Shown here: in pieces, positions 12,725 through 20,371 of the stretch | Numbering within the stretch: the first letter of the stretch is position 1 | Layout: every line of letters begins with the position of its first letter | Notes under the pieces: model-generated | The model's database searches: none | The model's input: only the letters and a program-made list of their open reading frames with translations | Told to the model about the DNA's origin: nothing | Position numbers and translations under genes: made by a program | Origin: a virus | Reading direction: 5' to 3' (one strand) | IMG/VR virus record: IMGVR_UViG_3300048123_000007 | Span: 1 to 22,569 of that record | DNA length: 22,569 nucleotides

Positions 12725-13878
12725 TGTCTGATATTACAGTAGATAAAATTAACAATTTAGCTGGCACAGGTGCTGCTAATTTCACCTACGGAATTAAGGT
12801 TGGAGGAAGTTTGCAAGGCCTTGGTGGCGGCGCATTTACTAATAGTGACACTGAACCCACTAGCCCCAGCGATGGTGATGTTTGGTATCAACCAACGCTT
12901 AGGTATTTAGACTATCGGGCTGGGGGTGAGTGGAAGCGAGTTGTTGGCAGTGGAACGGCAAATCCACTTCCTCCTGTCTGGTTTGGTGATAGAGCATTGT
13001 TTACGTTAGGTTTTGTAAGCGCTGGCCGAGACAATAGAATACAGTACTACGACTTAGATGTTGGAGCGACTGTTAACACTTTCGGTAATTTATTAGCAGA
13101 TTCTGCATATGTTACTGGTGCTTCTGGTGGGGGTCGAGGTCTATTTGCGGGCGCAGCGACAAGCTCAGGGGTCGTTAATACAATACAATACATCACAATA
13201 GCCTCGACTGGAAACTCTACTGACTTTGGTGATCTGACAGAGGTTTCTTATACCATTGCTTCAGCATCTAATGGCAACAAAGCTATTTATGCTATGAATG
13301 ATAATAACAAAACGAGTTTAATCCAAGAAGTCACCATAGATACCGCTGGCAACGCCACCGCTTGGTCTGGCACTTTAACTCAGGCCAAAAGTAATGGTTG
13401 CGGTGCTTCTGATGGTACTAAGGGTTTCTTCTTTGGTGGGAGAACGGCTTCTAGTTCTACTGCTATTAATGAAATAGATTACGTGACTATTGCTACGGAT
13501 GGTAATGCCTCAGACTGGGGAAATCTTGCTACGGCAAGAAAAGATACGGGCGGCAACTCCGCTTGTGGAACCAGTAGCCGTATACTTATTGGTGGGGGAA
13601 CTAATTCATCAGGAAATTATACTGCAACTATTGATTATATAAATCCAGCAAGTGCTGGTAATGCGTCTAGTTTTGGTAATTTAGCAAACGCTCTTTGGTA
13701 TACTGGCTCTACGAACAACGATACACACGCAATTTGGGTTCAAGGCCTAAATGCTTCAGTTCAATTCCAAAATTACGCTCATAGAGTTACAATAGATACT
13801 ACTGGAAATGCCTCACTTTGGGGTACTACCGCTGAGGCGGGGTACGGCATAGGTGCTACATCAGGAGCGCATTCATAA
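12724..13878 (+). CDS. Beta-propeller receptor-binding-like protein, paralogue 2
   Basis: The product has 384 residues. The N-terminus (SDITVDKINNLAGTGAANF, then FTNSDTEPTSPSDGDVWYQPT) aligns with paralogue 1, followed by a W-F-G-D-R strand and six blade motifs: ATVNTFGN, GNSTDFGD, GNATAWSG, GNASDWGN, GNASSFGN and GNASLWGT. The blades carry the inner pattern 'ACG/GCG..SDGTKGFFFGG' and 'IDYVTIAT'. Motif 3 (AWSG) departs from the consensus in the same blade as in paralogue 3, indicating that these two are the closest relatives. Start and stop overlap the neighbours by one base. Probably a surface-exposed binding protein; a direct host ligand cannot be read from sequence. Confidence 0.75.
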   Translation: MSDITVDKINNLAGTGAANFTYGIKVGGSLQGLGGGAFTNSDTEPTSPSDGDVWYQPTLRYLDYRAGGEWKRVVGSGTANPLPPVWFGDRALFTLGFVSAGRDNRIQYYDLDVGATVNTFGNLLADSAYVTGASGGGRGLFAGAATSSGVVNTIQYITIASTGNSTDFGDLTEVSYTIASASNGNKAIYAMNDNNKTSLIQEVTIDTAGNATAWSGTLTQAKSNGCGASDGTKGFFFGGRTASSSTAINEIDYVTIATDGNASDWGNLATARKDTGGNSACGTSSRILIGGGTNSSGNYTATIDYINPASAGNASSFGNLANALWYTGSTNNDTHAIWVQGLNASVQFQNYAHRVTIDTTGNASLWGTTAEAGYGIGATSGAHS

Positions 13879-14993
13879 TGAGTACATTAAAAGTAAACAC
13901 CATTAAAGATAACGGCACAGCGATTGACCTTGAAAATGGTATCTTAGTCGGTGGTACCTCACCTACACAAAATTACACTGCCAGTGGAACTGAGCCTAGT
14001 AGCGGGAATGCAAACGGCGACTATTGGTGGGATACTGGCAATGAAAAACTTTATCAGTATTTTAATGGTGAATTTCGAGCGATTACTACAGTACCCCCGC
14101 CACCACCACTGTCGCATATTGGCGATAGGATGCTTGTAGCGGGTGGTAACGGTCCCACATCTGCAATTCGTTACATAGATTTAACTGGTTCTGGTGGCTC
14201 AACCTCATTTGGATCTTTAACAAGTGCTAGAAATGGAGTCTCAGGCTCATCAAGTGGTAGTCGAGGGATATTTGCAGGGGGTATAATAAGCAATTACATT
14301 AACAACATCGATTATGTTACAATCTCTACGCCGGGAAATTCTACCGATTTTGGCGATCTGACAAGTATTCAAACGGTTTCTTCTGCATCTGATGGCACTA
14401 CCACAATCTTTGCAATGTGGGATGGTGCTACTACATATAACGGCTGGATTTCAGAAATTACAATAGCAACTACTGGAAACGCTAGTGTTAGGAGCGGCCT
14501 CCTAACTCAGACTAGGAGTAATGCTTGCGGTGCTTCTGACGGCACTAAAGGTTTCTTTTTTGGCGGGTACGCCTCTAGCGGTCGTGTAAATACTATAGAT
14601 TATGTAACTATTGCCACAGCTTCTAGTGCAATTGACTGGGGGGATCTTACTTCAGTTAGGTATCAACAAGGACAAAATTCGGCTTGTGGAAATAGTAGTC
14701 GTGTTCTTCACGCTGGTGGTAATGATGGAATTACTTATACCAATACTATCGAATACATTAATCCCGCTAGTGCTGGAAACGCCACTGACTTTGGTGATCT
14801 GCTTGCAGGAATGAGGTTTAGCAGTTCTGCTTGTAACAGTACTAAAGCTTGTTGGGTTGCTGGGAAATCAACAACGGCGTATTTGAACACTCAACAAATA
14901 GTCACCATAGATACCACTGGGAATGCCACATCTTTTGGAACTTACAATGCTACGTTGCAGAGTCTGGGGGCTTGTTCGGGGTTCCCTTCGTAA
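13878..14993 (+). CDS. Beta-propeller receptor-binding-like protein, paralogue 3
   Basis: The product has 371 residues. The N-terminal module is shorter and more diverged (STLKVNTIKDNGTAIDLENG, then TASGTEPSSGNANGDYWWDTG), followed by a poly-Pro linker (VPPPPPLSHIGDR) and six blade motifs: GGSTSFGS, GNSTDFGD, GNASVRSG, SSAIDWGD, GNATDFGD and GNATSFGT. The N-terminal divergence could mean a different attachment point or position in a hetero-oligomer. A 7-bp inverted repeat with a CGGC loop lies inside the coding sequence at 14488-14505 and is absent from paralogue 2. A 30-nt gap and a new ribosome site (AAGGAAA) follow, so this ends the tightly coupled set. Confidence 0.75.
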   Translation: MSTLKVNTIKDNGTAIDLENGILVGGTSPTQNYTASGTEPSSGNANGDYWWDTGNEKLYQYFNGEFRAITTVPPPPPLSHIGDRMLVAGGNGPTSAIRYIDLTGSGGSTSFGSLTSARNGVSGSSSGSRGIFAGGIISNYINNIDYVTISTPGNSTDFGDLTSIQTVSSASDGTTTIFAMWDGATTYNGWISEITIATTGNASVRSGLLTQTRSNACGASDGTKGFFFGGYASSGRVNTIDYVTIATASSAIDWGDLTSVRYQQGQNSACGNSSRVLHAGGNDGITYTNTIEYINPASAGNATDFGDLLAGMRFSSSACNSTKACWVAGKSTTAYLNTQQIVTIDTTGNATSFGTYNATLQSLGACSGFPS

Positions 14994-15023
14994 TTACTAG
15001 ACTAAAAACTTCAAGGAAAACAA

Positions 15024-15854
15024 ATGACAAATATAGTTACAAAACCAATCACGTTTTCTTTGCCCGTTGAGGCATCTGAAAATATTAATCAGGTAGCTGC
15101 AGCTAGGGTTGCTGAAAAACTACCAGAAATAGATCAGGCAACACGAGCCTTTGATCGTCAGAACTCTCAAACAACACTGAGTTTAATGACCCTGACTATG
15201 CTTAACGGGCACTCGCCAATGCGAATGCTTCGACAAGTTGCTGCAGAGGTTGAAACTCGTAAAATGGCTCTGAATGAAGCGCAAGTCAGTCACGCTGAGT
15301 GCCGTGAAGAAATTCTAGAATTAGAGGGCCAAGACGATATCGTGTCAGAGGCCAAGTTGCGAATGAAGCGCCATTCTTTAATGACGTTAGAGCATAAAAT
15401 TAATGGTTCCATCAAAGACATTGCTACGCTGTGTGACGCCTACGATAATCTGAAAGAAAAGCACGGTATTGATGAATGGGATGAGCTTTCTTTTGAGGCT
15501 GAAGAGAAGCGGCATCACGTAAGGCGTGGCTTTGAGCTTATGTACCGAAATTTGTTGAATGGGGGTCGAGCATCAACTTCAACGATTGAATATATGCAGC
15601 AATATGGAGTGCATCCGCAGATCGGTTTTACTGAGGTAAGCGGGTATGTACAGGTGTGTGGTCAACGCATTGCACAAGGCGAATTGTTACACTCAAACGA
15701 TCTTGAAGATTTCTTGGATGCAATGGCTGAAAAGTATCACAAAAATGTAGATGCTACTGCCGAAAGAATTTTTGGAAAAGCTGATTTTGTGAATCCAGAG
15801 TATATGCTGCAGCTCGAAAAGCCAAAAGGGGATGAAGATGTTTCTGAAGTATAA
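15024..15854 (+). CDS. Helical protein of unknown function after the propeller genes
   Basis: The product has 276 residues. After a short beta-like start (TKPITFSLPVEAS) the protein is mostly helical and charged: 'TTLSLMTLTMLNGHSPMRMLRQVAAEVETRKMALNEAQ' spans about residues 50-88, and long Glu/Lys/Arg helices run to about 180. Residues 190-230 (TIEYMQQYGVHPQIGFTEVSGYVQVCGQRIAQGE) look like a small globular unit. I have seen the 'LMTLTML...SP.RMLRQ...E...R..AL' pattern among unannotated marine phage proteins but know no function. It has no signal peptide or membrane segment. Its place directly after receptor-binding-like genes would fit a fibre assembly chaperone or an internal structural protein; this is a guess from context. 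Confidence 0.7.
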   Translation: MTNIVTKPITFSLPVEASENINQVAAARVAEKLPEIDQATRAFDRQNSQTTLSLMTLTMLNGHSPMRMLRQVAAEVETRKMALNEAQVSHAECREEILELEGQDDIVSEAKLRMKRHSLMTLEHKINGSIKDIATLCDAYDNLKEKHGIDEWDELSFEAEEKRHHVRRGFELMYRNLLNGGRASTSTIEYMQQYGVHPQIGFTEVSGYVQVCGQRIAQGELLHSNDLEDFLDAMAEKYHKNVDATAERIFGKADFVNPEYMLQLEKPKGDEDVSEV

Positions 15855-16158
15855 ATTACATAGAACTCATATGGGAAACACAACACCACCGTGGGTCGAA
15901 AATCCGGGTCACTTTTTTGATCCAGACAATAAAACTTACATTGGTTACACGCCTGATGAAGCTGATCGAGCGTATTGGGTTCCTGATACCGTTACAAACT
16001 ATACGCAGTCAGAACTGGTTACTTACGTCCTCGATCTGCATTCTCGCTACCCAATTTTAGAATTAAGTGAAGATAACCCCTCAGAAACACCAAGTGCTAT
16101 GACGAATGATGAAGTAACAGCATTTGTGAACGCTTGGGCGACTGCAGTAAGTTCTTAA
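15832..16158 (+). CDS. Small conserved phage protein
   Basis: The product has up to 108 residues. Possible starts are the ATGs at 15832, 15838 and 15871. AAAAGGGG at 15824-15831 is best spaced for 15838, while the conserved-looking part begins at MGNTTPPW (15871). The body has an aromatic, acidic pattern: 'PPWVENPGHFFDPDNKTYIGYTPDEADRAYW', then 'YTQSELVTYVLDLHSRYP' and a short C-terminal helix. The gene overlaps the preceding gene by 23 nt. No family with a known role is recognised. It sits between the helical protein and the giant repeat protein, so a role in fibre assembly is possible. Confidence 0.6.
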   Translation: MKMFLKYKLHRTHMGNTTPPWVENPGHFFDPDNKTYIGYTPDEADRAYWVPDTVTNYTQSELVTYVLDLHSRYPILELSEDNPSETPSAMTNDEVTAFVNAWATAVSS

Positions 16159-16169
16159 AAGGAACGTAA

Positions 16170-19100
16170 ATGCTAGGCTTTAGCCCCCTATCATCAACAA
16201 CTCTTGCAGACGATGGACTCTTAATAGTTTCATCGTCTATTAGTTTGTCAGGGGTAAACAGTCAAGGTTCTACAGGTAGTTTAAATCTTACTGTAGTAGA
16301 CAGTAAAACTTTAACATCTGTTTCTAGTGTAACTGCAGTAGGTTCTGTTTCAACATCTGTAGTAGATACTGAGTCATTAGTGTCTGTATCTAGTTCCACT
16401 GCGTTAGGAACTTTATCTTTAACTGTAACGGATTCAGAGACTCTTTCCTCTGTTTCCTCCTCTTCTCAGATCAACTCTTTAGGAGTACAATCAGAAGATG
16501 CGCAGTTAGTAACATCTGTATCTACATCCTCTCAAGTTGGGAATATAGTTACTAATATAATAATCCCACTCTCTTCAGTAAATACAACAAGTCAAGTTTC
16601 ATCACCACAAGGAACTAGTGAAGACCAACAACTTCTAAACTCAGTTTCCTCAATCTCACAAATAGGAACTGTCTCCACAAGTACTTCAGAGCAAGATGTT
16701 CTAAGCGGTGTTTCTTCTGGTTCTAGCATTAATAATATATCTGTAACAGTCACTGACTTACAGGTACTAACTTCTGCATTTTCTTCAGTACAAGTTAACT
16801 CTGTTATACCAAACAGCGGCATAGATTTAACTGGAGACTCTTCTTCAGTTGTTGTAAATTCAGTTAACTCAAATGCGACATCTAACGAAACCCTTTCAAC
16901 ACTAAACTCAACTACACAAGTAGGCTCAATTCAAATTGGCCCTTCAGAACACCTAGTAGCAGTTTCAGTAACTTTAAGTGTTTCTTCTTTAACATTATCT
17001 GCTAGTTCAAATAAAACTGTTGAAGATGTAAACTCTGCCCTTATTTCGGGAAATATAGGCGGTTCAATTAGTGTTGAGCTATCCTCAGACTCAAGTGTTT
17101 CTGAAATAGGGGTTGTTACTAAAACAGCCTCTAGTAACCCAACATTAGTTAAAGTTACTTCACAAACATTTGTTGATATATCCGCATCAGGTACTGCCAA
17201 CACAGACTTATCAACAGTATCTTCATCTACTCAAATACCAAACAGTTTAGATACAGAAGTTGTTAATATTGCTTCTACAGTAGGTGTTAATACTACCTCT
17301 GAAGTAAATAATGTTTCTGGTATCGAAACTATAAACGCTGATGTTCTCTTAGATACTACACCTAATTTATACTATTCTGGTGATACTTCTGGTGGAGTTA
17401 ATTATACAAGATCTACACAGATTCAGAGTTCTTCTATTGGAGTCGAACTTTATTTTAAACTAGATTCTAATTATACTACTGGTACAACTTGGATATTTGA
17501 TTCACAAGGTTCTAAGTCAGGTTGGACTAGTCAGAGAATCTACGCTTACCTAAACGGAAACTCTATTAGCTCTCACGTTAAGTTAGGTAACCAGTTACTT
17601 AGGACAGCGACTAGTTCGTTTACTATTAGCCCGTCTGGTGGTATATCTGTAGACACTTGGTACAGATTACACGTATATCAGAGTGGTCAGCGTCACTACA
17701 TAACCTTGTATGATGACTCTAATAGTCTTGTACACTATCAAAGTCAATTACTTACTATAAGCTATGGGCCTTACACTTCAAGCTCCTATCAATTTTTCTT
17801 AGATGATTTTACTGTAGGCGGTTATGCTGGAAACACTTTCCAAGGCTTAATAAATAACTTTAACATAAACGCTCCTTCAAATTTCAATAGGAGTTTAGTC
17901 CTCAATCAAAGGACTACCCCTACTTGGGCAGCTACTGGCGGTTTCACAAATGACGCAACAGCAGCTGATACACTTGTTTTTGATAGCCCTTTTCAAGCAC
18001 CTCACAAAGTAAATTCTGGTGTAGCTGTTTCACCATTATCTTTTTTCGTAGACTCTTCTGTTACTCTTGACTCGGCTACCTTTACAGGTCAAGTTGGTAA
18101 TATTGACAGTTTCAACGTAAATTCTAGTATAGATCTTATTAGTGTTACTACTAGTTCAGATTTACAAACTGTAACTCAAGTTCACTCAAGTAACCCTACA
18201 ATCATCTCAGTACCTGTACAAACAGATATTGAAGATGTTGATAAAATTTCTACAGTATTTCTTCCAACATCTTTACTAGGGGTTTCTCTAGGAGCGGTTG
18301 TTGAAAATTTAAGTTTAACTTTAAGTAGTTCATCTTCTAACATAGTTACAGATGATCTTTCAGTTAGCTCCTCTGTAAGTATTAATAGTGTATCATCTCA
18401 AGCCTCTATACAAGGTATTTCTAAACTTGTAATAGTTGATTTAAATGATGTTTCTTCAAGTGTAGGTATTAACGACTTAAAAGAAAACTTATCTCTAACT
18501 TTATCAACAGTTACATCTACATTACAAACCCCTAGTTTAATAATTGATATTGATGAAATTATACCACCCTCACTGTCGGTATCTTCTCAAGTATCTGTAG
18601 GTCAAGTTAATACTGGTGTTGGATCACCCTTATCTAGCATAAGCACTAGTTTAGATATTAACCCCGTTGTACTAGGGGTATTACTTGAAAAAGTTGAATC
18701 TGAAGTTACTCTTACACCAATATCAATCGGTGTACCCCTTACTGGTGTAAGCTCTAGTTCAGAGATTAATACACTTGAATCATTAGTTAGCACACTAATT
18801 AACGGTGTATCAAGCCCAGCAAGTGTTAACTCTCTTGCTGCAACTAATAACAGTATCATAAGTATTAGCTCTGTATCTACTGCTTCACAAGTTGCTCCTA
18901 CACTTGATGTAAACTCTATTGCTATCATTACAGGTGTAAGTTCTGCTACAGCCTTTAATATTGATTCAGCTTTTACAGGTCAAGCAAGTCCTTCTGGAGT
19001 TTCCTCTTTACTTGAAGTTGGTGCAGTAATTGTAAATATTACAAAAGTACTTTCTTCTGCAAGCTCTTCTTTCAATGCATCTGATGAAGTAAAGGGTGTA

Positions 19101-19247
19101 ATAAACGCATCTGTACAACTAAGTACCTTACCGTTAGTTACTGTGGGTAGAGGTTCTATAACACTGTCTACAGATGGATTTAACTTTGAAGAGTTTAAGA
19201 ATGCTTATGACAGAGCAAGAACTGTTTATATTTCGAGGGCTGCTTAA
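16170..19247 (+). CDS. Giant Ser/Thr/Val-rich repeat protein with LamG-like lectin domain
   Basis: The product has 1025 residues. It starts MLGFSPLSSTTLADDG, a start I associate with small marine phage tail proteins. Residues 20-395 and about 600-985 are degenerate repeats of roughly 28-38 residues built around 'LxSVSSxxQVGSL', rich in Ser, Thr, Val, Ile and Asn and almost lacking Lys and Arg. Between them, residues 400-571 form a separate domain (GVELYFKLDSNYTTGTTWIFDSQG, then VDTWYRLHVYQSG, then FLDDFTVGGY and FQGLINNF) with the pattern of LamG/concanavalin-like lectins. The C-terminus returns to a charged end, FEEFKNAYDRARTVYI. The overall look is a long beta stalk carrying a sugar-binding head, secreted-adhesin style, but there is no signal peptide, so it is probably a virion fibre. 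The stop overlaps the next start. Confidence 0.75.
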   Translation: MLGFSPLSSTTLADDGLLIVSSSISLSGVNSQGSTGSLNLTVVDSKTLTSVSSVTAVGSVSTSVVDTESLVSVSSSTALGTLSLTVTDSETLSSVSSSSQINSLGVQSEDAQLVTSVSTSSQVGNIVTNIIIPLSSVNTTSQVSSPQGTSEDQQLLNSVSSISQIGTVSTSTSEQDVLSGVSSGSSINNISVTVTDLQVLTSAFSSVQVNSVIPNSGIDLTGDSSSVVVNSVNSNATSNETLSTLNSTTQVGSIQIGPSEHLVAVSVTLSVSSLTLSASSNKTVEDVNSALISGNIGGSISVELSSDSSVSEIGVVTKTASSNPTLVKVTSQTFVDISASGTANTDLSTVSSSTQIPNSLDTEVVNIASTVGVNTTSEVNNVSGIETINADVLLDTTPNLYYSGDTSGGVNYTRSTQIQSSSIGVELYFKLDSNYTTGTTWIFDSQGSKSGWTSQRIYAYLNGNSISSHVKLGNQLLRTATSSFTISPSGGISVDTWYRLHVYQSGQRHYITLYDDSNSLVHYQSQLLTISYGPYTSSSYQFFLDDFTVGGYAGNTFQGLINNFNINAPSNFNRSLVLNQRTTPTWAATGGFTNDATAADTLVFDSPFQAPHKVNSGVAVSPLSFFVDSSVTLDSATFTGQVGNIDSFNVNSSIDLISVTTSSDLQTVTQVHSSNPTIISVPVQTDIEDVDKISTVFLPTSLLGVSLGAVVENLSLTLSSSSSNIVTDDLSVSSSVSINSVSSQASIQGISKLVIVDLNDVSSSVGINDLKENLSLTLSTVTSTLQTPSLIIDIDEIIPPSLSVSSQVSVGQVNTGVGSPLSSISTSLDINPVVLGVLLEKVESEVTLTPISIGVPLTGVSSSSEINTLESLVSTLINGVSSPASVNSLAATNNSIISISSVSTASQVAPTLDVNSIAIITGVSSATAFNIDSAFTGQASPSGVSSLLEVGAVIVNITKVLSSASSSFNASDEVKGVINASVQLSTLPLVTVGRGSITLSTDGFNFEEFKNAYDRARTVYISRAA

Positions 19248-19357
19248 TGCCAAGTACATCTGATGAAAGAACTGTTGTTATAGTAGAAGAACTTAGAACA
19301 GTATTCGTAGAAAAAGATGATACACCTTTTGATAGGTATATCTACATTACTAAGTAA
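19247..19357 (+). CDS. 36-aa peptide with repeated RTV motif
   Basis: The ATG shares its A with the stop of the giant repeat gene (TAATG), indicating translational coupling. The 36 residues contain ERTVVIVEE and LRTVFVEKD, followed by FDRYIYITK: two or three short strands with an R-T-V-x-I/V/F pattern. The same pattern ends the preceding protein (ARTVYISR). Short proteins with repeated RTV motifs occur near tail genes in other phages. The reading frame is complete, and a good Shine-Dalgarno for the next gene lies 2 nt after its stop. It may be a small tail or fibre capping protein; this is inferred. Confidence 0.6.
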   Translation: MPSTSDERTVVIVEELRTVFVEKDDTPFDRYIYITK

Positions 19358-19368
19358 AGGATCATAAA

Positions 19369-19686
19369 ATGGCGTTTAGATGGCCTAACAAAGACCCAGA
19401 TGAAACACTTGACTATAGTGTTGATTGGTCACGTTTTCTAGGTGATAAAACAATATCAAGCGTTCAATGGTTTCTTAGAGATGAGAACCGTGTTATGCAA
19501 GAGATCACGGCTGGGCAAACTCTGAATAATATAACTATTACGTCTACGACTAATACTGATACAGTTGCGACAATATATATTGCTGGTGGACTAAACAATG
19601 TTGACTATAAGTTTACCTGTCGTATAACTAACAACTTAGCTAATACTGTAGAGAGATCTATTAAAATAAGAATGCGGGAACAGTAA
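19369..19686 (+). CDS. Ig-like phage fibre-type protein (Phage_fiber_2-like)
   Basis: The product has 105 residues, with AAGGAT upstream of the ATG. The pattern 'DPDETLDYSVDWSRFLG', then 'ISSVQWFLRDE', and a C-terminal 'NNVDYKFTCRITNNLANTVERSIKIRM' is that of a small single-domain immunoglobulin-like beta sandwich found in phage structural regions (the family often called Phage_fiber_2). Such domains decorate heads or tails and bind carbohydrate weakly. The protein is one domain long with no linker. It lies immediately upstream of the adaptor gene, separated by one base. The fold call is fairly good; the exact virion location is not known. Confidence 0.65.
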   Translation: MAFRWPNKDPDETLDYSVDWSRFLGDKTISSVQWFLRDENRVMQEITAGQTLNNITITSTTNTDTVATIYIAGGLNNVDYKFTCRITNNLANTVERSIKIRMREQ

Positions 19687-19687
19687 T

Positions 19688-20371
19688 ATGGCATACGACT
19701 TTTTAGGGATAGTTAACGACATAAACAGAAGGTCTAATGAGGTAGAGCTTACAACAGCTAACTTTGATACAGTTACTGGTTATTACTCCGCTATTAAGGA
19801 CTCTGTTAACTCATCAATTAACTTTATAAATCAACACGAATATGAGTGGCCTTTTAATCACTCTGAGGAAGAAGAGACACTTACAGCTAACATTGTTAGG
19901 TATTCCACTCCCGGGGATGCTAAGACTGTTGATTGGGATAGCTTTAGAATAGCGAGAAGTGCTACATTGGGTAATGAAACAGTTAAATTAAAATTGATTT
20001 CATACGAAGAATATCTTGACAAATACGCAGATTACGAGTATAACTCTGAGTTAAAAGGTATGCCACGTTATGTGTTTCAAACACCTAGTAGAGAGTATGG
20101 GTTAGTACCTGCTCCAGACAAAGCTTACACTATCTTTTATGAGTATTACAGACTACCTGTCGATTTAGTTAACTCTACTGATGTACCTTCTTTACCAGAG
20201 TACTTTAGACACGTTATTGTAGACGGTGCTATGTACTACTTGTTTATGTTTAAGGGTGATATGCAAGCAGCTAATGCCTTACAACAAAAGTTCCTTATGG
20301 GTATTAAACATTTAAGAAGTACTTTTATAAACAGAACAAACTACGTAAGAGACACTAGAGTACATTACTAA
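19688..20371 (+). CDS. Portal-to-tail adaptor (P22 gp4 / T7 gp11-like)
   Basis: The product has 227 residues. The N-terminal 'YDFLGIVNDINRRSNEVELT' followed by helices and 'SINFINQHEYEWPFNHSEEEETL' is characteristic of the adaptor family of short-tailed phages. Middle residues include the conserved Y-x-x-x-x-S/F-Q-T-P-S pattern (PRYVFQTPSREYGLVPAP), then FYEYYRLP, SLPEYFRHVIVDGAMYYLF and a C-terminal helix ending in an extended tail that would insert between portal subunits. A 12-mer normally binds beneath the portal once packaging ends. It is somewhat longer than P22 gp4 (about 166 residues). The next gene starts on the last base of its stop and encodes the partner hub. Confidence 0.82.
   Translation: MAYDFLGIVNDINRRSNEVELTTANFDTVTGYYSAIKDSVNSSINFINQHEYEWPFNHSEEEETLTANIVRYSTPGDAKTVDWDSFRIARSATLGNETVKLKLISYEEYLDKYADYEYNSELKGMPRYVFQTPSREYGLVPAPDKAYTIFYEYYRLPVDLVNSTDVPSLPEYFRHVIVDGAMYYLFMFKGDMQAANALQQKFLMGIKHLRSTFINRTNYVRDTRVHY

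Larger units (their letters stand above)
11570..14993 (+). repeat. Tandem triplication of propeller genes
   Basis: Three consecutive genes of 384, 384 and 371 codons share an N-terminal module and six G-N-A-x-D-F-G-D blade motifs each. They are joined by one-base TAATG overlaps. DNA similarity is strongest between copies 2 and 3, for example 13390-13440 against 14517-14567 with 6 differences in 51 nt, five of them synonymous. Confidence 0.75.

Noticed and set aside
14849-15070. 73-codon forward frame spanning the end of propeller 3 and the start of the next gene
   Set aside because: Both ends are explained by well supported genes in other frames; the sequence shows no domain character and lacks a ribosome site.
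16170-19247. CRISPR-like or DNA-level tandem repeats in the 1025-aa gene
   Set aside because: The repetition is at protein level; the DNA units are too diverged and lack constant repeats with unique spacers.
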